Assembly (NCBI RefSeq): GCF_001679665.1
Contig: NZ_CP013244.1
Coordinates: 3,469,001-3,533,000, forward strand
Length of the DNA: 64,000 nt
Source: Candidatus Viadribacter manganicus
GTDB lineage: Bacteria; Pseudomonadota; Alphaproteobacteria; Caulobacterales; Aquidulcibacteraceae
Reading direction: 5' to 3'
Shown one piece after another: positions 26,896 through 35,535 of this stretch (position 1 is its first letter; each line of letters begins with the position of its first letter). The notes below the pieces were generated by a model, which worked only from the letters and a program-made list of their open reading frames with translations, did no database searches and had not been told where the DNA came from. The translations under genes were made by a program, and so were the position numbers.

Positions 26896-27887
26896 TAGCT
26901 GCGCTCCTCGTTCGCGCCGCTTTCGGCCAGCGCTTCTAGGACCGCCATGCGGACCGCGACGCCCATGCGCACCTGTGTTTCGATGAGAGAGACGCTCGCA
27001 TTGTCAGCGACGGTGCTGTCGATCTCGACGCCTCGATTCATCGGGCCGGGGTGCATGACGAGCGCGCCCGGTTTTGCGTGGCGTAGCTTTTCTTCGTCGA
27101 GACCGTAGAACCAAAAGTACTCGCGTGCGCTTGGGAAGAAGCCGCCGGTCATACGTTCGCGTTGCACGCGCAGCATCATGACGACGTCCGCGTCCTTAAG
27201 GCCGGCGCGCATGTCGTGGAAAACCTTGGCGCCCCACTTTTCTGCGCCTGCCGGCATCAATGTCGGCGGGCCGATCAGGCGCACTTGAGCGCCCAGCAAG
27301 GTGAGCAGCGCGACGTTGGAGCGCGCAACACGGCTGTGGAGCACATCGCCGCAGATGGCGATGATGAGACCTTCGACGCCGCCCAGGCGTGAGCGAATGG
27401 TGAAGGCGTCGAGCAGAGCTTGAGTTGGATGTTCGTGCTTGCCATCGCCAGCGTTGATCACCGCGCAATCGACCTTGCGCGACAGCAATTCGGCAGCGCC
27501 CGAAGAGCCGTGACGCACAACCAGGAGATCGGGACGCATCGCGTTCAAGGTTGCGGCAGTGTCGATCAGCGTTTCGCCTTTGGCGACGCTTGAGCTTTTC
27601 ACGCTCATGTTCACAACGTCAGCGCCCATGCGCTTGCCGGCGAGTTCGAACGAGCTTTGCGTCCTTGTGGAATTCTCAAAGAAAAGATTGATCAGTGTGC
27701 GCCCGCGCAGGGTGTCGAGCTTCTTCACGCGCTCATCTAGAAGCGGTGCGAATTTCTCGGCGCGGTCGAGCAGGTTCTCGGCTTCGAAACGATCCAGGTC
27801 CGCTATGGCCAAAAGGTGCTTTTGACGGAAACGGATGGCGCGTGCGCTTTCGTCAGTTTTCTTCACACCAGTCGGTCGCTGAGCCAT
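26895..27887 (-). CDS. pyrB: Aspartate carbamoyltransferase catalytic subunit
   Basis: PyrB condenses carbamoyl phosphate with aspartate in pyrimidine synthesis. The 330-residue protein has the carbamoyl-phosphate loop [15 protein letters not shown], the [13 protein letters not shown] lysine loop, [10 protein letters not shown] and the aspartate motif MRVQRERM. The ATG at 27887 gives the family length; the longer frame upstream is unlikely. It heads the unit with a 49-residue membrane ORF and the pseudo-dihydroorotase. Confidence 0.95.
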   Translation of the reverse strand: MAQRPTGVKKTDESARAIRFRQKHLLAIADLDRFEAENLLDRAEKFAPLLDERVKKLDTLRGRTLINLFFENSTRTQSSFELAGKRMGADVVNMSVKSSSVAKGETLIDTAATLNAMRPDLLVVRHGSSGAAELLSRKVDCAVINAGDGKHEHPTQALLDAFTIRSRLGGVEGLIIAICGDVLHSRVARSNVALLTLLGAQVRLIGPPTLMPAGAEKWGAKVFHDMRAGLKDADVVMMLRVQRERMTGGFFPSAREYFWFYGLDEEKLRHAKPGALVMHPGPMNRGVEIDSTVADNASVSLIETQVRMGVAVRMAVLEALAESGANEERS

Positions 27888-28045
27888 GGCGCTTGTTAAG
27901 CCCTGTGTCTGACTCGCCGCAAGCGCGGCGACACTAAGGCGGGGATAATCGTTTCCGCCATCTTGCTGTCCTGGACTCGGTGCTGTACTCGATTTGTTCC
28001 AATCGTGGGACGGCGGGTTTGAGGGCTGAGTAATAGGAGGGCGTG

Positions 28046-28297
28046 ATGCTGCGATCGCACCCAAAGAAGGAAGAGCAAACCACGTTGCGGCCGGTGGGGA
28101 TCGCGCTCGCGGCGGTGGTTGCAGGATTGAGCACTGGCAAGGCTGCGCCGGTTGACGCGCACGTCCACGCTCCGCTCGAGCCTGCCTCAAATGGCGCGAC
28201 CTATTTCGTGGACCCTACGAACCATCCCGGTTTTGAGGAAGATGCGTCCATGGTCGTCGGCCGCAGCGAACCTGTGGAGCCCTTCGGCAAACGCTAA
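28046..28297 (+). CDS. Small hypothetical protein with one membrane or signal segment
   Basis: An 83-residue frame starts at the ATG 28046, five bases after a perfect TAGGAGG site. It has a basic N-terminus ([16 protein letters not shown]), a hydrophobic segment [13 protein letters not shown], and a His/Pro-rich mid-region. No family is recognised. It is divergent from pyrB and ends 3 bases before the convergent AEC transporter. The strong ribosome site supports translation. Confidence 0.55.
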   Translation: MLRSHPKKEEQTTLRPVGIALAAVVAGLSTGKAAPVDAHVHAPLEPASNGATYFVDPTNHPGFEEDASMVVGRSEPVEPFGKR

Positions 28298-28300
28298 GTC

Positions 28301-29221
28301 TCAGTGCAACGCGAGCGCGATCGCGATGGGCATGGTGATGAAGGACAGTAGTGTGGTCGCGGTGATGATCGCGGCCATGAGTTCGGGGTCACCGCCCATT
28401 TCACGCGCAAGCGTATAGCCCGCAGCGGCGGTCGGTGTTGAGCCGACGCCCGCTGCGATGGCGGCAGTGAGCGGACTGGCGCCCACGAGCGTTGCGGCGC
28501 TCCACATGACGGCTGGCGCGACAATCAATTTGAGCGCGCTTGAGCCGATCACCTTCACGCGCGCGGTGCGCAGCGCTTTGAAATCGAGGCCTGCGCCTAC
28601 GCACACGATTGCGATAGGCATCGCTGCTTGTCCCAAGAGGGTCAGCACGTCTGACACCGGTCCTAGATCGCGAACGTGGAATGCTTGCGCGGTAAGGCCT
28701 GCCGCGCAGCCAAGGATCAGAGGATTGGCGATGATTTGATCGATGATGGCGCGGGCGCTGTTGGCGCCGTTCTGTCCCCAACGTGCAAGGACGATGACGC
28801 AAACCAAGTTGACGATGAGCACCAGTGGTCCGAAGGCGACGCCGATCAGATGCGGACCGGCGGCGCCGTACAAGGCGGGCGCGGCGGCCAGCAATACAAA
28901 ACCGTTCCAGCGCACCGAGCCTTGAAAAACGCTGGTGAAAGCCGGTCCCTCGTTGGCGGCGAACAGCGCCCGCGTCGCCAGCATCAGCGCCATCATGACG
29001 CTAATGCCGAGCAAAATGCCGAGGATGAACGGTCCGGCTTCGCCGCCTGTAAGATCGGCCGTTGAACTCAGCGTGAAGAGAAACGCCGGATAGAGCACAA
29101 AATAGCCGAAGCGATTCACTTGCCCGAAGGCTTCGGCGCTGACGATGTTGCGCGCGCGCACAACCCAGCCGATTACGATCAATATGAAGACGGGGAGTAG
29201 TTCGCCGATGACGCTGGTCAC
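28301..29221 (-). CDS. AEC family transporter (auxin efflux carrier type)
   Basis: This 306-residue protein has ten predicted helices. The N-terminal FILIVIGWVVRARNIVSAEAFG and the C-terminal repeat (VGSTPTAAAGYTLAREMGGD) match the bacterial AEC/malonate-transporter family PF03547. The substrate is probably an organic acid or a similar small anion. Its start ATG overlaps the ruvX stop (ATGA), so it is translationally coupled to ruvX. Confidence 0.9.
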   Translation of the reverse strand: MTSVIGELLPVFILIVIGWVVRARNIVSAEAFGQVNRFGYFVLYPAFLFTLSSTADLTGGEAGPFILGILLGISVMMALMLATRALFAANEGPAFTSVFQGSVRWNGFVLLAAAPALYGAAGPHLIGVAFGPLVLIVNLVCVIVLARWGQNGANSARAIIDQIIANPLILGCAAGLTAQAFHVRDLGPVSDVLTLLGQAAMPIAIVCVGAGLDFKALRTARVKVIGSSALKLIVAPAVMWSAATLVGASPLTAAIAAGVGSTPTAAAGYTLAREMGGDPELMAAIITATTLLSFITMPIAIALALH

Positions 29222-29691
29222 GCGCGGCGTTCCTGCATGGCGTCGAGCGCGCCTTGGAGCATGTACGCGGCCGCCATTTTGTCGACGACTTCGCCGCGGC
29301 GTTTACGGGTGGCGTCGCCTTCGAGAAGTGTGCGCGTCACGGCTGCAGTGGAAAGGCGTTCGTCCCAAAGCAAGAGCGGAGCATCGCGTTTGGACAAGAG
29401 GTTGCGGGCAAAAGCGCGCGCCGATTGGGCCGCGGGCCCGCTGGAGCCGTCCATGTTAAGCGGCAGGCCGACGACGAAACCGGCGCACTGGCGCCCATCA
29501 TAGAGTTTGAGGATTGCGACGGCGTCGTCGGCGAATTTGCCGCGCGCGACCGTGTCTAAAGATGACGCGATAAGCCGCGTTGTATCGCTCACCGAAATGC
29601 CAATGCGCTTTTCGCCCGGGTCGACGCCCAAAATGGCGGCGCGCTCCGGCAGGGCGGCAGCAAAAGCGGAAAGGTCGGATATCAGCGGCAT
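29218..29691 (-). CDS. ruvX: Holliday junction resolvase-like protein RuvX (YqgF)
   Basis: This 157-residue RNase H-fold protein has LGVDPGEKRIGISVSD (first catalytic Asp), VVGLPLNMDGSSGP and LWDERLSTAAVTR (Glu). YqgF is linked to 16S rRNA 5'-end processing and possibly junction resolution. The ATG at 29691 follows a moderate site. It overlaps the AEC transporter gene downstream. Confidence 0.93.
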   Translation of the reverse strand: MPLISDLSAFAAALPERAAILGVDPGEKRIGISVSDTTRLIASSLDTVARGKFADDAVAILKLYDGRQCAGFVVGLPLNMDGSSGPAAQSARAFARNLLSKRDAPLLLWDERLSTAAVTRTLLEGDATRKRRGEVVDKMAAAYMLQGALDAMQERRA

Positions 29692-29755
29692 TGAAAGATG
29701 TTCATCCCATCGGCGCGTGCTTGCGGAACGTCAAGCGCAGGGTTTCAATGCGTGA

Positions 29756-30184
29756 ATGTTTCGCTCCTTGATTGTCATCGCCGCTTTGGGACTTGCAGCT
29801 TGCGCCGCGCCAGCCGCCAATCCCGTCGTCCATGTGCCCGCGCCGAGCGCAGATCTTGCCTGCAACGCGGGCGATGTGCGCCAATGTCCGGCAGGAGGCT
29901 GCACTGGCGAGAACCCTGGGGAGCAGTCGACGCTCTACATTTCACTGGAAGTGCCGGCGCGTGGCGGAGCCGGGCGATTCTGCATCGCTACTGGTTGCGA
30001 GGATGCGACGTTCACGGCGCGTCCGACAAACTCGGGCTTTGGCTACATCATGCGCACGAACGACCGCACCGAGTACGCAGCGGCGCTCGATATTGCCCCA
30101 GATGAGCGCACTTTCACGCTGAGCCAAGCCAATGATGGCGCCCCAAGCACATGGACTGGCCAGTGCAGCGTGGCGGGGTCTTGA
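29756..30184 (+). CDS. Putative Cys-rich lipoprotein
   Basis: This 142-residue protein has a lipobox (ALGLAAC, cysteine near residue 16). The mature part has further cysteines (LACNAG, RQCPAGGC, RFCIATGC, GQCSV) that likely form disulfides, and a beta-rich domain with SLEVPARGG and TFTARPTNSG. It is monocistronic, divergent from ruvX, and ends 32 bases before gatC. No family was identified. Confidence 0.78.
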   Translation: MFRSLIVIAALGLAACAAPAANPVVHVPAPSADLACNAGDVRQCPAGGCTGENPGEQSTLYISLEVPARGGAGRFCIATGCEDATFTARPTNSGFGYIMRTNDRTEYAAALDIAPDERTFTLSQANDGAPSTWTGQCSVAGS

Positions 30185-30216
30185 ACGGCTAGGGCGGGGC
30201 CTATAAGCCCGCCCGC

Positions 30217-30507
30217 ATGTCGATTGATGAGAAAACTGTCCGCAAGGTCGCCAAATTGGCGCGCCTGGCGCTCCCCGAAGATCGCGTGAAGCCGATGGCC
30301 GATGAGCTGAACGGCATCATGGCCTGGATCGAGCAGCTGAACGAGGTCGATGTCGAGGGCGTCGAGCCGATGACGAGCGCCGTCGAGGGGCTCTCGCTAC
30401 CACTGCGCGATGACGTCGTGACCGCGGGCGATGATCCGGAGAAGGTGCTGAAAAATGCGCCGAAGAGCGAAGACGGGTTCTTCGTTGTGCCGAAGGTTGT
30501 GGAGTGA
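30217..30507 (+). CDS. gatC: Asp-tRNA(Asn)/Glu-tRNA(Gln) amidotransferase subunit C
   Basis: GatC is the small tethering subunit of the GatCAB complex that converts misacylated Glu-tRNA(Gln) and/or Asp-tRNA(Asn). The 96-residue protein contains VRKVAKLARLAL, LNGIMAWIEQLNEVD, VEPMTSAV and LRDDVVTAGD, the complete family pattern. The GNAT gene starts within its stop (GTGA), and gatA follows. gatB is about 20 kb away. Confidence 0.95.
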   Translation: MSIDEKTVRKVAKLARLALPEDRVKPMADELNGIMAWIEQLNEVDVEGVEPMTSAVEGLSLPLRDDVVTAGDDPEKVLKNAPKSEDGFFVVPKVVE

Positions 30508-30968
30508 GTTTCACGATCTCAACCGAAACGCCGCTCTCGGATGACGTGCGCGCGCTGGTAAAGGAGCTCAACGAATTTACGTTCGAGCTGACGCCGGCTG
30601 AGTTCCGCCATCACATGACGGTTGAGCAAATGGCGCAGCCTGATCTGACGCTGTTCGTGGCGCGCGATGCTGACGGGACGACGCTGGGGATGGGCGCGCT
30701 GAAGCGTCACGCGAACGGCGTCGGTGAAGTGAAGCGCATGTTCGTGAAGCCGGTGGCGCGCGGCCTGGGGGTGGGCGGCGCCATTCTCGCGCGCATTGAA
30801 GAGCTCGCGCGACAGGAAGGCCTTTGCCGTGTCGTGTTGGAGACGGGCTCCAATTTCGATGCCGCAAAGCGCGTCTATGAGCGCGGTGGCTTTGAGACGT
30901 GCGAACCTGTTCTTGATTATCCGCCGAGCGCCTGGACGGCGTTCTACGCAAAAAGTTTGAGTGCTTAA
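30504..30968 (+). CDS. GNAT acetyltransferase between gatC and gatA
   Basis: This 154-residue GNAT protein starts at a GTG that overlaps the gatC stop. Motif A is [20 protein letters not shown], with the acetyl-CoA Rxx GxG/A loop, and motif B is [20 protein letters not shown]. It resembles bacterial Rim/YhhY-type small-molecule or protein acetyltransferases. The substrate is unknown. Position within the gat operon suggests co-expression but not necessarily a related function. Confidence 0.9.
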   Translation: MSFTISTETPLSDDVRALVKELNEFTFELTPAEFRHHMTVEQMAQPDLTLFVARDADGTTLGMGALKRHANGVGEVKRMFVKPVARGLGVGGAILARIEELARQEGLCRVVLETGSNFDAAKRVYERGGFETCEPVLDYPPSAWTAFYAKSLSA

Positions 30969-30972
30969 TCTA

Positions 30973-32451
30973 ATGACCGATCTTACGACCCTCACACTCG
31001 CTGAAGCTCTCGACGGGATGAAGCAAAAGCAGTTCTCCTCGCTTGAGATCACGAACGCGTTCATCGATGCGATCGACAAGGCGAACCCGCATCTCAACGC
31101 TTATGTGGTGACGACGCCGGAGTTGGCGCGCGATCGCGCCAAGGCGTCGGACGCGCGCCGCGCGCAAGGCAATGCCGGACCGCTTGAGGGCGCGCCGCTC
31201 GGGATCAAGGACTTATTCTGCACCGAAGGCGTCCGCACCACCGCATGCTCGGGCGTACTCGGTGAATTTACGCCGACATATGAAAGCACGGTCAGCGGCA
31301 ATCTCTTCCGAGATGGCGCGCTGATGCTGGGCAAGCTCAACATGGACGAGTTTGCGATGGGCTCGTCGAACGAGACTTCGCATTTCGGGCCAGTTGTCTC
31401 TCCATGGCGGCGTGGCAATGACGACGCGAAACTGACGCCAGGCGGCTCGTCCGGGGGTTCGGCCTCGGCGGTGAGTGCGGATCTCTGCCTCGGGGCCACT
31501 GCGACCGATACGGGCGGTTCGATCCGTCAGCCGGCTGCGTTCACCGGCACGGTGGGTATGAAGCCGACGTATGGCCGCTGCTCGCGCTGGGGCATTGTGG
31601 CGTTTGCTTCATCGCTTGATCAAGCAGGTCCGATTGCGAAGACGGTCGAAGATTCCGCAATGCTGTTGCAGTCGATGGCGGGTCACGACCCGAAGGATTC
31701 GACGTCGCTGACGAACGCGCTGCCGGATTTCCGCGCGGCAACCAAGCGCTCGATCAAGGGCATGCGCATTGGCGTGCCGGAAGAGTATCGCGTCGATGGC
31801 ATGCCCGCCGAAATCGAAGCGCTGTGGCAGCAAGGCATAGAGTGGGTGAAGGCGGCGGGCGCGACGATCGTGCCGATCTCGCTGAAGCATACCAAGTATG
31901 CGCTGCCTGCCTACTACATCGTGGCGCCGGCGGAGGCCTCGTCGAACCTCGCGCGCTATGACGGCATGCGTTATGGCGCGCGCGTCGCGGGCAAGGATTT
32001 GAACAGCACGTACGAAAACACGCGCGCTTCCGGCTTTGGCAAGGAAGTGCAGCGCCGTATTCTGATCGGCACTTATGTGCTGAGCGCCGGCTATTACGAC
32101 GCGTACTATCTGCGCGCGCAGAAGGTGCGTCAGCGCATTGCGCAAGATTTCCGCGATGCCTTCGAGAAGGTCGATGCGATCTTGACGCCGGCGACGCCGT
32201 CGGCAGCGTTTGCTCTCGGCGAAAAGAGCGGCGATCCGCTCGCAATGTATCTGAACGACATCTTCACCGTGACAGCGAATTTGGCCGGTCTGCCAGCGCT
32301 GGCGTTGCCGGCGGCGACGGACGCGCAAGGTCTGCCGCTCGGGCTGCAGGTGATCGGCAAGGCGCTGGATGAAGAGAGCGTGTTCGCGGTTAGTGCGGAA
32401 CTCGAGCGAGCGGCGAATTTCCGCGCCAAAGCCGCGAAGTGGTGGCTCTGA
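30973..32451 (+). CDS. gatA: Glu-tRNA(Gln)/Asp-tRNA(Asn) amidotransferase subunit A
   Basis: GatA is the amidase subunit that releases ammonia from glutamine. The 492-residue protein has the catalytic Lys in IKDLFCTEG, the amidase-signature [15 protein letters not shown], and the Ser-cis-Ser with nucleophile Ser in [15 protein letters not shown]. The ATG at 30973 is used; a GTG at 30961 would add four residues. It is the third gene of gatC-GNAT-gatA. Confidence 0.96.
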   Translation: MTDLTTLTLAEALDGMKQKQFSSLEITNAFIDAIDKANPHLNAYVVTTPELARDRAKASDARRAQGNAGPLEGAPLGIKDLFCTEGVRTTACSGVLGEFTPTYESTVSGNLFRDGALMLGKLNMDEFAMGSSNETSHFGPVVSPWRRGNDDAKLTPGGSSGGSASAVSADLCLGATATDTGGSIRQPAAFTGTVGMKPTYGRCSRWGIVAFASSLDQAGPIAKTVEDSAMLLQSMAGHDPKDSTSLTNALPDFRAATKRSIKGMRIGVPEEYRVDGMPAEIEALWQQGIEWVKAAGATIVPISLKHTKYALPAYYIVAPAEASSNLARYDGMRYGARVAGKDLNSTYENTRASGFGKEVQRRILIGTYVLSAGYYDAYYLRAQKVRQRIAQDFRDAFEKVDAILTPATPSAAFALGEKSGDPLAMYLNDIFTVTANLAGLPALALPAATDAQGLPLGLQVIGKALDEESVFAVSAELERAANFRAKAAKWWL

Positions 32452-32526
32452 GCCCTGCTTCTGAGGCGAGGTAAGGTGCATTTAGGGTAAAGACATGATC
32501 GGGTGGCGCTCGAAAGGCGCCATCTC

Positions 32527-32919
32527 ATGCATGAATTGCTCGAACGTCTGGGCCGCGGCGATGTGCGGCTGATCGAAATGTGTCAGCAGGCCAACCACGC
32601 CTGGCGCGAGTTTTTGTCGGAGCTCAACGGCGCCGACACAGGCACGCTGGCGGCGCGGCTTGGATTTTTTCAACCGACGATCGAGCGCATCTTCGAAAGC
32701 AAGACGCTTGGCCAGACGATGATGCCGTGGAGCGCCTTTGCAGTGCTCTATGATACGCAAAGTGGCTGGGGCCCCAACAAGGATCGCGCGCTGCAGCTGG
32801 CGGATGCGTTTTCGCGTAGCAATTGCTCGCAGGAGACGCGCGACGAAGCGCGATCGTGTGTGATTTCCTATGAGCTAGAGCCGGCGCGCTCGGTCAGCGG
32901 CAGCGGACACCGGCGTTAA
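32527..32919 (+). CDS. Hypothetical protein, helical
   Basis: This 130-residue protein begins MHELLERLGRGD. It contains a helix-rich middle (LSELNGADTGTLAARLGFF) and a run around NCSQETRDEARSC. No family is recognised. An earlier GTG at 32503 would add eight residues; the ATG at 32527 follows an AAGG site. It begins about 75 bases after gatA on the same strand, and is probably cytoplasmic. Confidence 0.6.
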   Translation: MHELLERLGRGDVRLIEMCQQANHAWREFLSELNGADTGTLAARLGFFQPTIERIFESKTLGQTMMPWSAFAVLYDTQSGWGPNKDRALQLADAFSRSNCSQETRDEARSCVISYELEPARSVSGSGHRR

Positions 32920-32992
32920 GTCAAGCTTGTTGCGAAAGCGCAATAGCGCTGAGGGGCCAGTGGCGCGGCGCGAATCCCGCTAAGCTCGCCCA

Positions 32993-33268
32993 ATGGCCAA
33001 GCGCAAAACCTCGAAGCCGCATCGCCGTCCGCGCGGTGAGATCGATCGCAATTACTTTTTTGGCGACGTGCTGATCAAGACCGGCGTTGCGGTTGCGGTG
33101 GTGTTGGGTCTCGTGGTGCTGTTCACGCCATTCACGCTGCGCGACGCCATCGACGACGGCATGTACGATTACGTTGCCGTTATGGGCAGCTTTGCGGCGA
33201 TGGGGCTTTTTGCCTTCCTTTACGGGCGGCACCTGCGCAAAGAGGCGACGCATTGGGAATTCGACTAG
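32993..33268 (+). CDS. Small two-helix membrane protein
   Basis: This 91-residue protein has a basic N-terminus (MAKRKTSKPHRRPRGE), two transmembrane helices (about residues 28-46 and 63-80) and an acidic tail. It is of unknown function and is preceded by GCTCGCCCA rather than a strong ribosome site. It lies upstream of the tandem DUF3126 gene. Confidence 0.7.
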   Translation: MAKRKTSKPHRRPRGEIDRNYFFGDVLIKTGVAVAVVLGLVVLFTPFTLRDAIDDGMYDYVAVMGSFAAMGLFAFLYGRHLRKEATHWEFD

Positions 33269-33328
33269 TCCCGCGCTTGACCTGAGCCGCGCGCGGCGCG
33301 AATTTCCGCCTCCAGAACGGAGTTTCCC

Positions 33329-33754
33329 TTGAACGCTGCCGAATGCACGCGCCTCGGCGCTTATCTTTCTAAATTGCTTGGCTCACCCACGGTGTCCGTG
33401 GTGTCGAAGTCGGCTGATGAGGCGAACGTACTTGTCGATGGCAAGCGTGTCGCGGAACTGCTGCGCGACGAGGACGAGGGCGAACTCTCGTATTCGATCA
33501 GTCTCGCCATACCCTCGGCGCCAGGCGCGAAGAAGAATGCGCCAGTTGATGGTCCCGAGCGCGCGCGGTTGCAGGCAGCGCTGCGAACGACGCTGCACGC
33601 CGCCGATCTCGATGTACGTGAGCGCCCGCGCAAGACGGATTCTGCGGAGGTTTATGTGCATGGCGAGTTCGTCGGCACGGTTTCAGCTGACGAAGACGAG
33701 GGCGCGGTGCTCACAATGAGCATCTTGGACATCGATCTTGAAGGCGAAGAATAA
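33329..33754 (+). CDS. Tandem DUF3126 protein
   Basis: The 141-residue sequence consists of two DUF3126-like units of about 66 residues. The first runs MNAAECTRLGAYLSKLLGSP...RDEDEGELSYSISLAIPSA. The second runs ERARLQAALRTTLHAAD...DSAEVYVHGEFVGTVSADEDEGAVLTMSIL and keeps the family motif DSAEVY. DUF3126 proteins of alphaproteobacteria are usually single ~70-residue proteins. The start is a TTG 8 bases after GGAG. It is followed by a strong bidirectional terminator. The function is unknown. Confidence 0.82.
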   Translation: MNAAECTRLGAYLSKLLGSPTVSVVSKSADEANVLVDGKRVAELLRDEDEGELSYSISLAIPSAPGAKKNAPVDGPERARLQAALRTTLHAADLDVRERPRKTDSAEVYVHGEFVGTVSADEDEGAVLTMSILDIDLEGEE

Positions 33755-33787
33755 TCAGCGCTTGAGATGATGGTCGATGCGAAGAAA

Positions 33788-33819
33788 AAAGCCCCGGCAC
33801 TGCTGGGGCTTTAAGTTTT
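33788..33819. terminator. Bidirectional rho-independent terminator
   Basis: AAAGCCCC (33788-33795) pairs with GGGGCTTT (33805-33812) around a 9-base loop. It has A-rich sequence on one side and TTAAGTTTTC on the other. It lies between the convergent DUF3126 and phoH genes and can stop transcripts from both. Confidence 0.85.
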
Positions 33820-33861
33820 CATTGATCCAACAGACAGTCCAAACTGGAAAAGGCGGCGCGC

Positions 33862-34626
33862 CTAGAGAACGCCTAGCATCGAGGCCACGAGCGGGTGACG
33901 CACGATGTCGACTTCGCCCAAGCGGCAGACGGCGATGTTCGGGACGCCTTCGAGCTTGTCAGCGACAGTGTGGAGGCCAGAGAGATCCGGCAGCAAATCC
34001 GTTTGAGCCGGGTCTCCGGTGACAACCATGGTTGAATTCCAGCCGAGGCGCGTCAGCAACATCTTGATCTGGCCGTAGGTGCAGTTTTGCGCTTCGTCGA
34101 TCACAACGAAGGCGTTGTTGAGCGTGCGCCCGCGCATGAAGCCGACGGGTGCAATCTCGATGAGGCCTTCAGCCATCAATGCTTTGAGGCGCTTGGGCGA
34201 GAGGCGATCTTGAAGCGCGTCGTAAAGTGGGCGCAGGTAGGGCGCGAGCTTGTCTTCCATGGCGCCGGGCAGGAACCCAAGCGATTCGCCGGCTTCGACC
34301 GCGGGGCGTGAGAGCACGATGCGGCCCACTTTGCCCGCTTCGAGCGCTTCAACCGCTTTGGTGATGGCGAGGTAGGTTTTTCCGGTGCCGGCCGGGCCGA
34401 GCGCCAACACCATTGCGTGGGTGTCGATCGCTTCCATCAGCGCGCTTTGGCCTTTGGATTTCGGGCGGACGTTTTTGACGAAGCTATGATCGCGGTTTGC
34501 GTCATTGGCGGGCTGATAGCCGCCTTCGAGCACCTGCAGATTACGCTGACGACGATCGTCGCGCTGGAATTCTTGAACGTTGAGCACGCCTTGGGCTTGC
34601 CGACGCTTGGTAGTGCGCTTCGCCAT
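33862..34626 (-). CDS. PhoH family ATPase
   Basis: This 254-residue protein has Walker A ALGPAGTGKTYLA near residue 77, Walker B AFVVIDEAQNCT near residue 175, and VVTGDPAQTDLL. PhoH-like proteins are RNA-linked NTPases of uncertain role, often phosphate-starvation responsive. The start is at MAKRTTKRRQ because AGGAGCG precedes it; the frame extends to 34827 without conserved sequence. It is convergent with the DUF3126 gene. Confidence 0.93.
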   Translation of the reverse strand: MAKRTTKRRQAQGVLNVQEFQRDDRRQRNLQVLEGGYQPANDANRDHSFVKNVRPKSKGQSALMEAIDTHAMVLALGPAGTGKTYLAITKAVEALEAGKVGRIVLSRPAVEAGESLGFLPGAMEDKLAPYLRPLYDALQDRLSPKRLKALMAEGLIEIAPVGFMRGRTLNNAFVVIDEAQNCTYGQIKMLLTRLGWNSTMVVTGDPAQTDLLPDLSGLHTVADKLEGVPNIAVCRLGEVDIVRHPLVASMLGVL

Positions 34627-34924
34627 AGAACGCTCCTTTCGGGAGTGCAAAGAGCCCGCGCGGCTTCTGCCGGCGGGCGGTGGGGAGTCGAAGAAGTTTG
34701 AGGAGTCGAAGGAGTCGTCGGCGCTAGCGCCGTTGGGCGGGATGTGTAGTGCGCTGATCTTGCGCCGTGTGCCCACGTACTCCCCCACAAACGAGCCGAA
34801 GCCCTGGAGACGGGTGGACCGGAACATTCCGATCCGATGGTTACAGGAAGCGCTGAACCGGTTAACGACGCATTGAAGACCCGGAACGTCTCAAAAAATT
34901 CGCACAACAGCCGGAGCCGTAACG
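34627..34924. other. Divergent intergenic region with repeats and palindromes
   Basis: This 298-base region between phoH and the gamma-carbonic anhydrase holds no convincing gene. It has two GGAGTCGAAG direct repeats around 34680-34715, a perfect 14-base palindrome CGGCGCTAGCGCCG near 34720, and a second GCCCGC...GCGGGC hairpin near 34655. These lie in the phoH leader strand. A promoter for each gene should be here but no clear -10/-35 pair was recognised. Confidence 0.45.
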
Positions 34925-35461
34925 ATGCCGATCTTTTCTCTGGCGGACGCCGATCTCGAGGTCGAGGACCCGGACGCGTACTGGGTGGCGCCGGGCGCTG
35001 TGCTGATCGGGCGGATCGTGCTGAAGCGGAATGCGAGCGTGTGGTTCGGCGCGGTGCTGCGGGGCGACAACGAGCCCATCATAGTCGGTGAAAACTCAAA
35101 CGTTCAGGACGGCAGCGTTCTGCACACTGACATGGGCGCGCCACTGACCATCGGCAAAGACGTGACCATCGGCCATCAGGTCATGCTGCATGGCTGCACG
35201 ATCGCCGACACCTCGCTCATTGGCATCAAGGCGACCGTCCTCAATCATGCGGTCATTCCGAGCTTCTGTTTGGTTGGCGCGCATTCGCTGGTGACGGAGC
35301 GCAAGACGTTCGAAGAAGGCTCACTCGTTACGGGCGCGCCGGCGCGCTTTGCCCGCAAGATGGAAGAGCAACAGCGCCAAGTGATCCAGTTCTCCGCGCA
35401 TCACTACGTCGAAAATTGGAAACGTTATAAGCGCGACATGAAGCCAAGCCGCTTCGAGTAA
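34925..35461 (+). CDS. Gamma-carbonic anhydrase-like hexapeptide protein
   Basis: This 178-residue left-handed beta-helix protein has the three zinc-binding histidines: HTDMG, then IGHQVMLHGC. It also has WFGAVLRGDN and the tail helix RKMEEQQRQVIQF. It belongs to the gamma-CA/YrdA family, which binds metal and may have weak carbonic anhydrase or an unknown activity. It is monocistronic with a long divergent leader from phoH. Confidence 0.92.
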   Translation: MPIFSLADADLEVEDPDAYWVAPGAVLIGRIVLKRNASVWFGAVLRGDNEPIIVGENSNVQDGSVLHTDMGAPLTIGKDVTIGHQVMLHGCTIADTSLIGIKATVLNHAVIPSFCLVGAHSLVTERKTFEEGSLVTGAPARFARKMEEQQRQVIQFSAHHYVENWKRYKRDMKPSRFE

Positions 35462-35535
35462 CATTCTACCGCGCACGGGAACGAAGCGCGGGTTCGTAGA
35501 TTGAGCAACCGAGGGATCACCTAGGGTTTGCTTCC

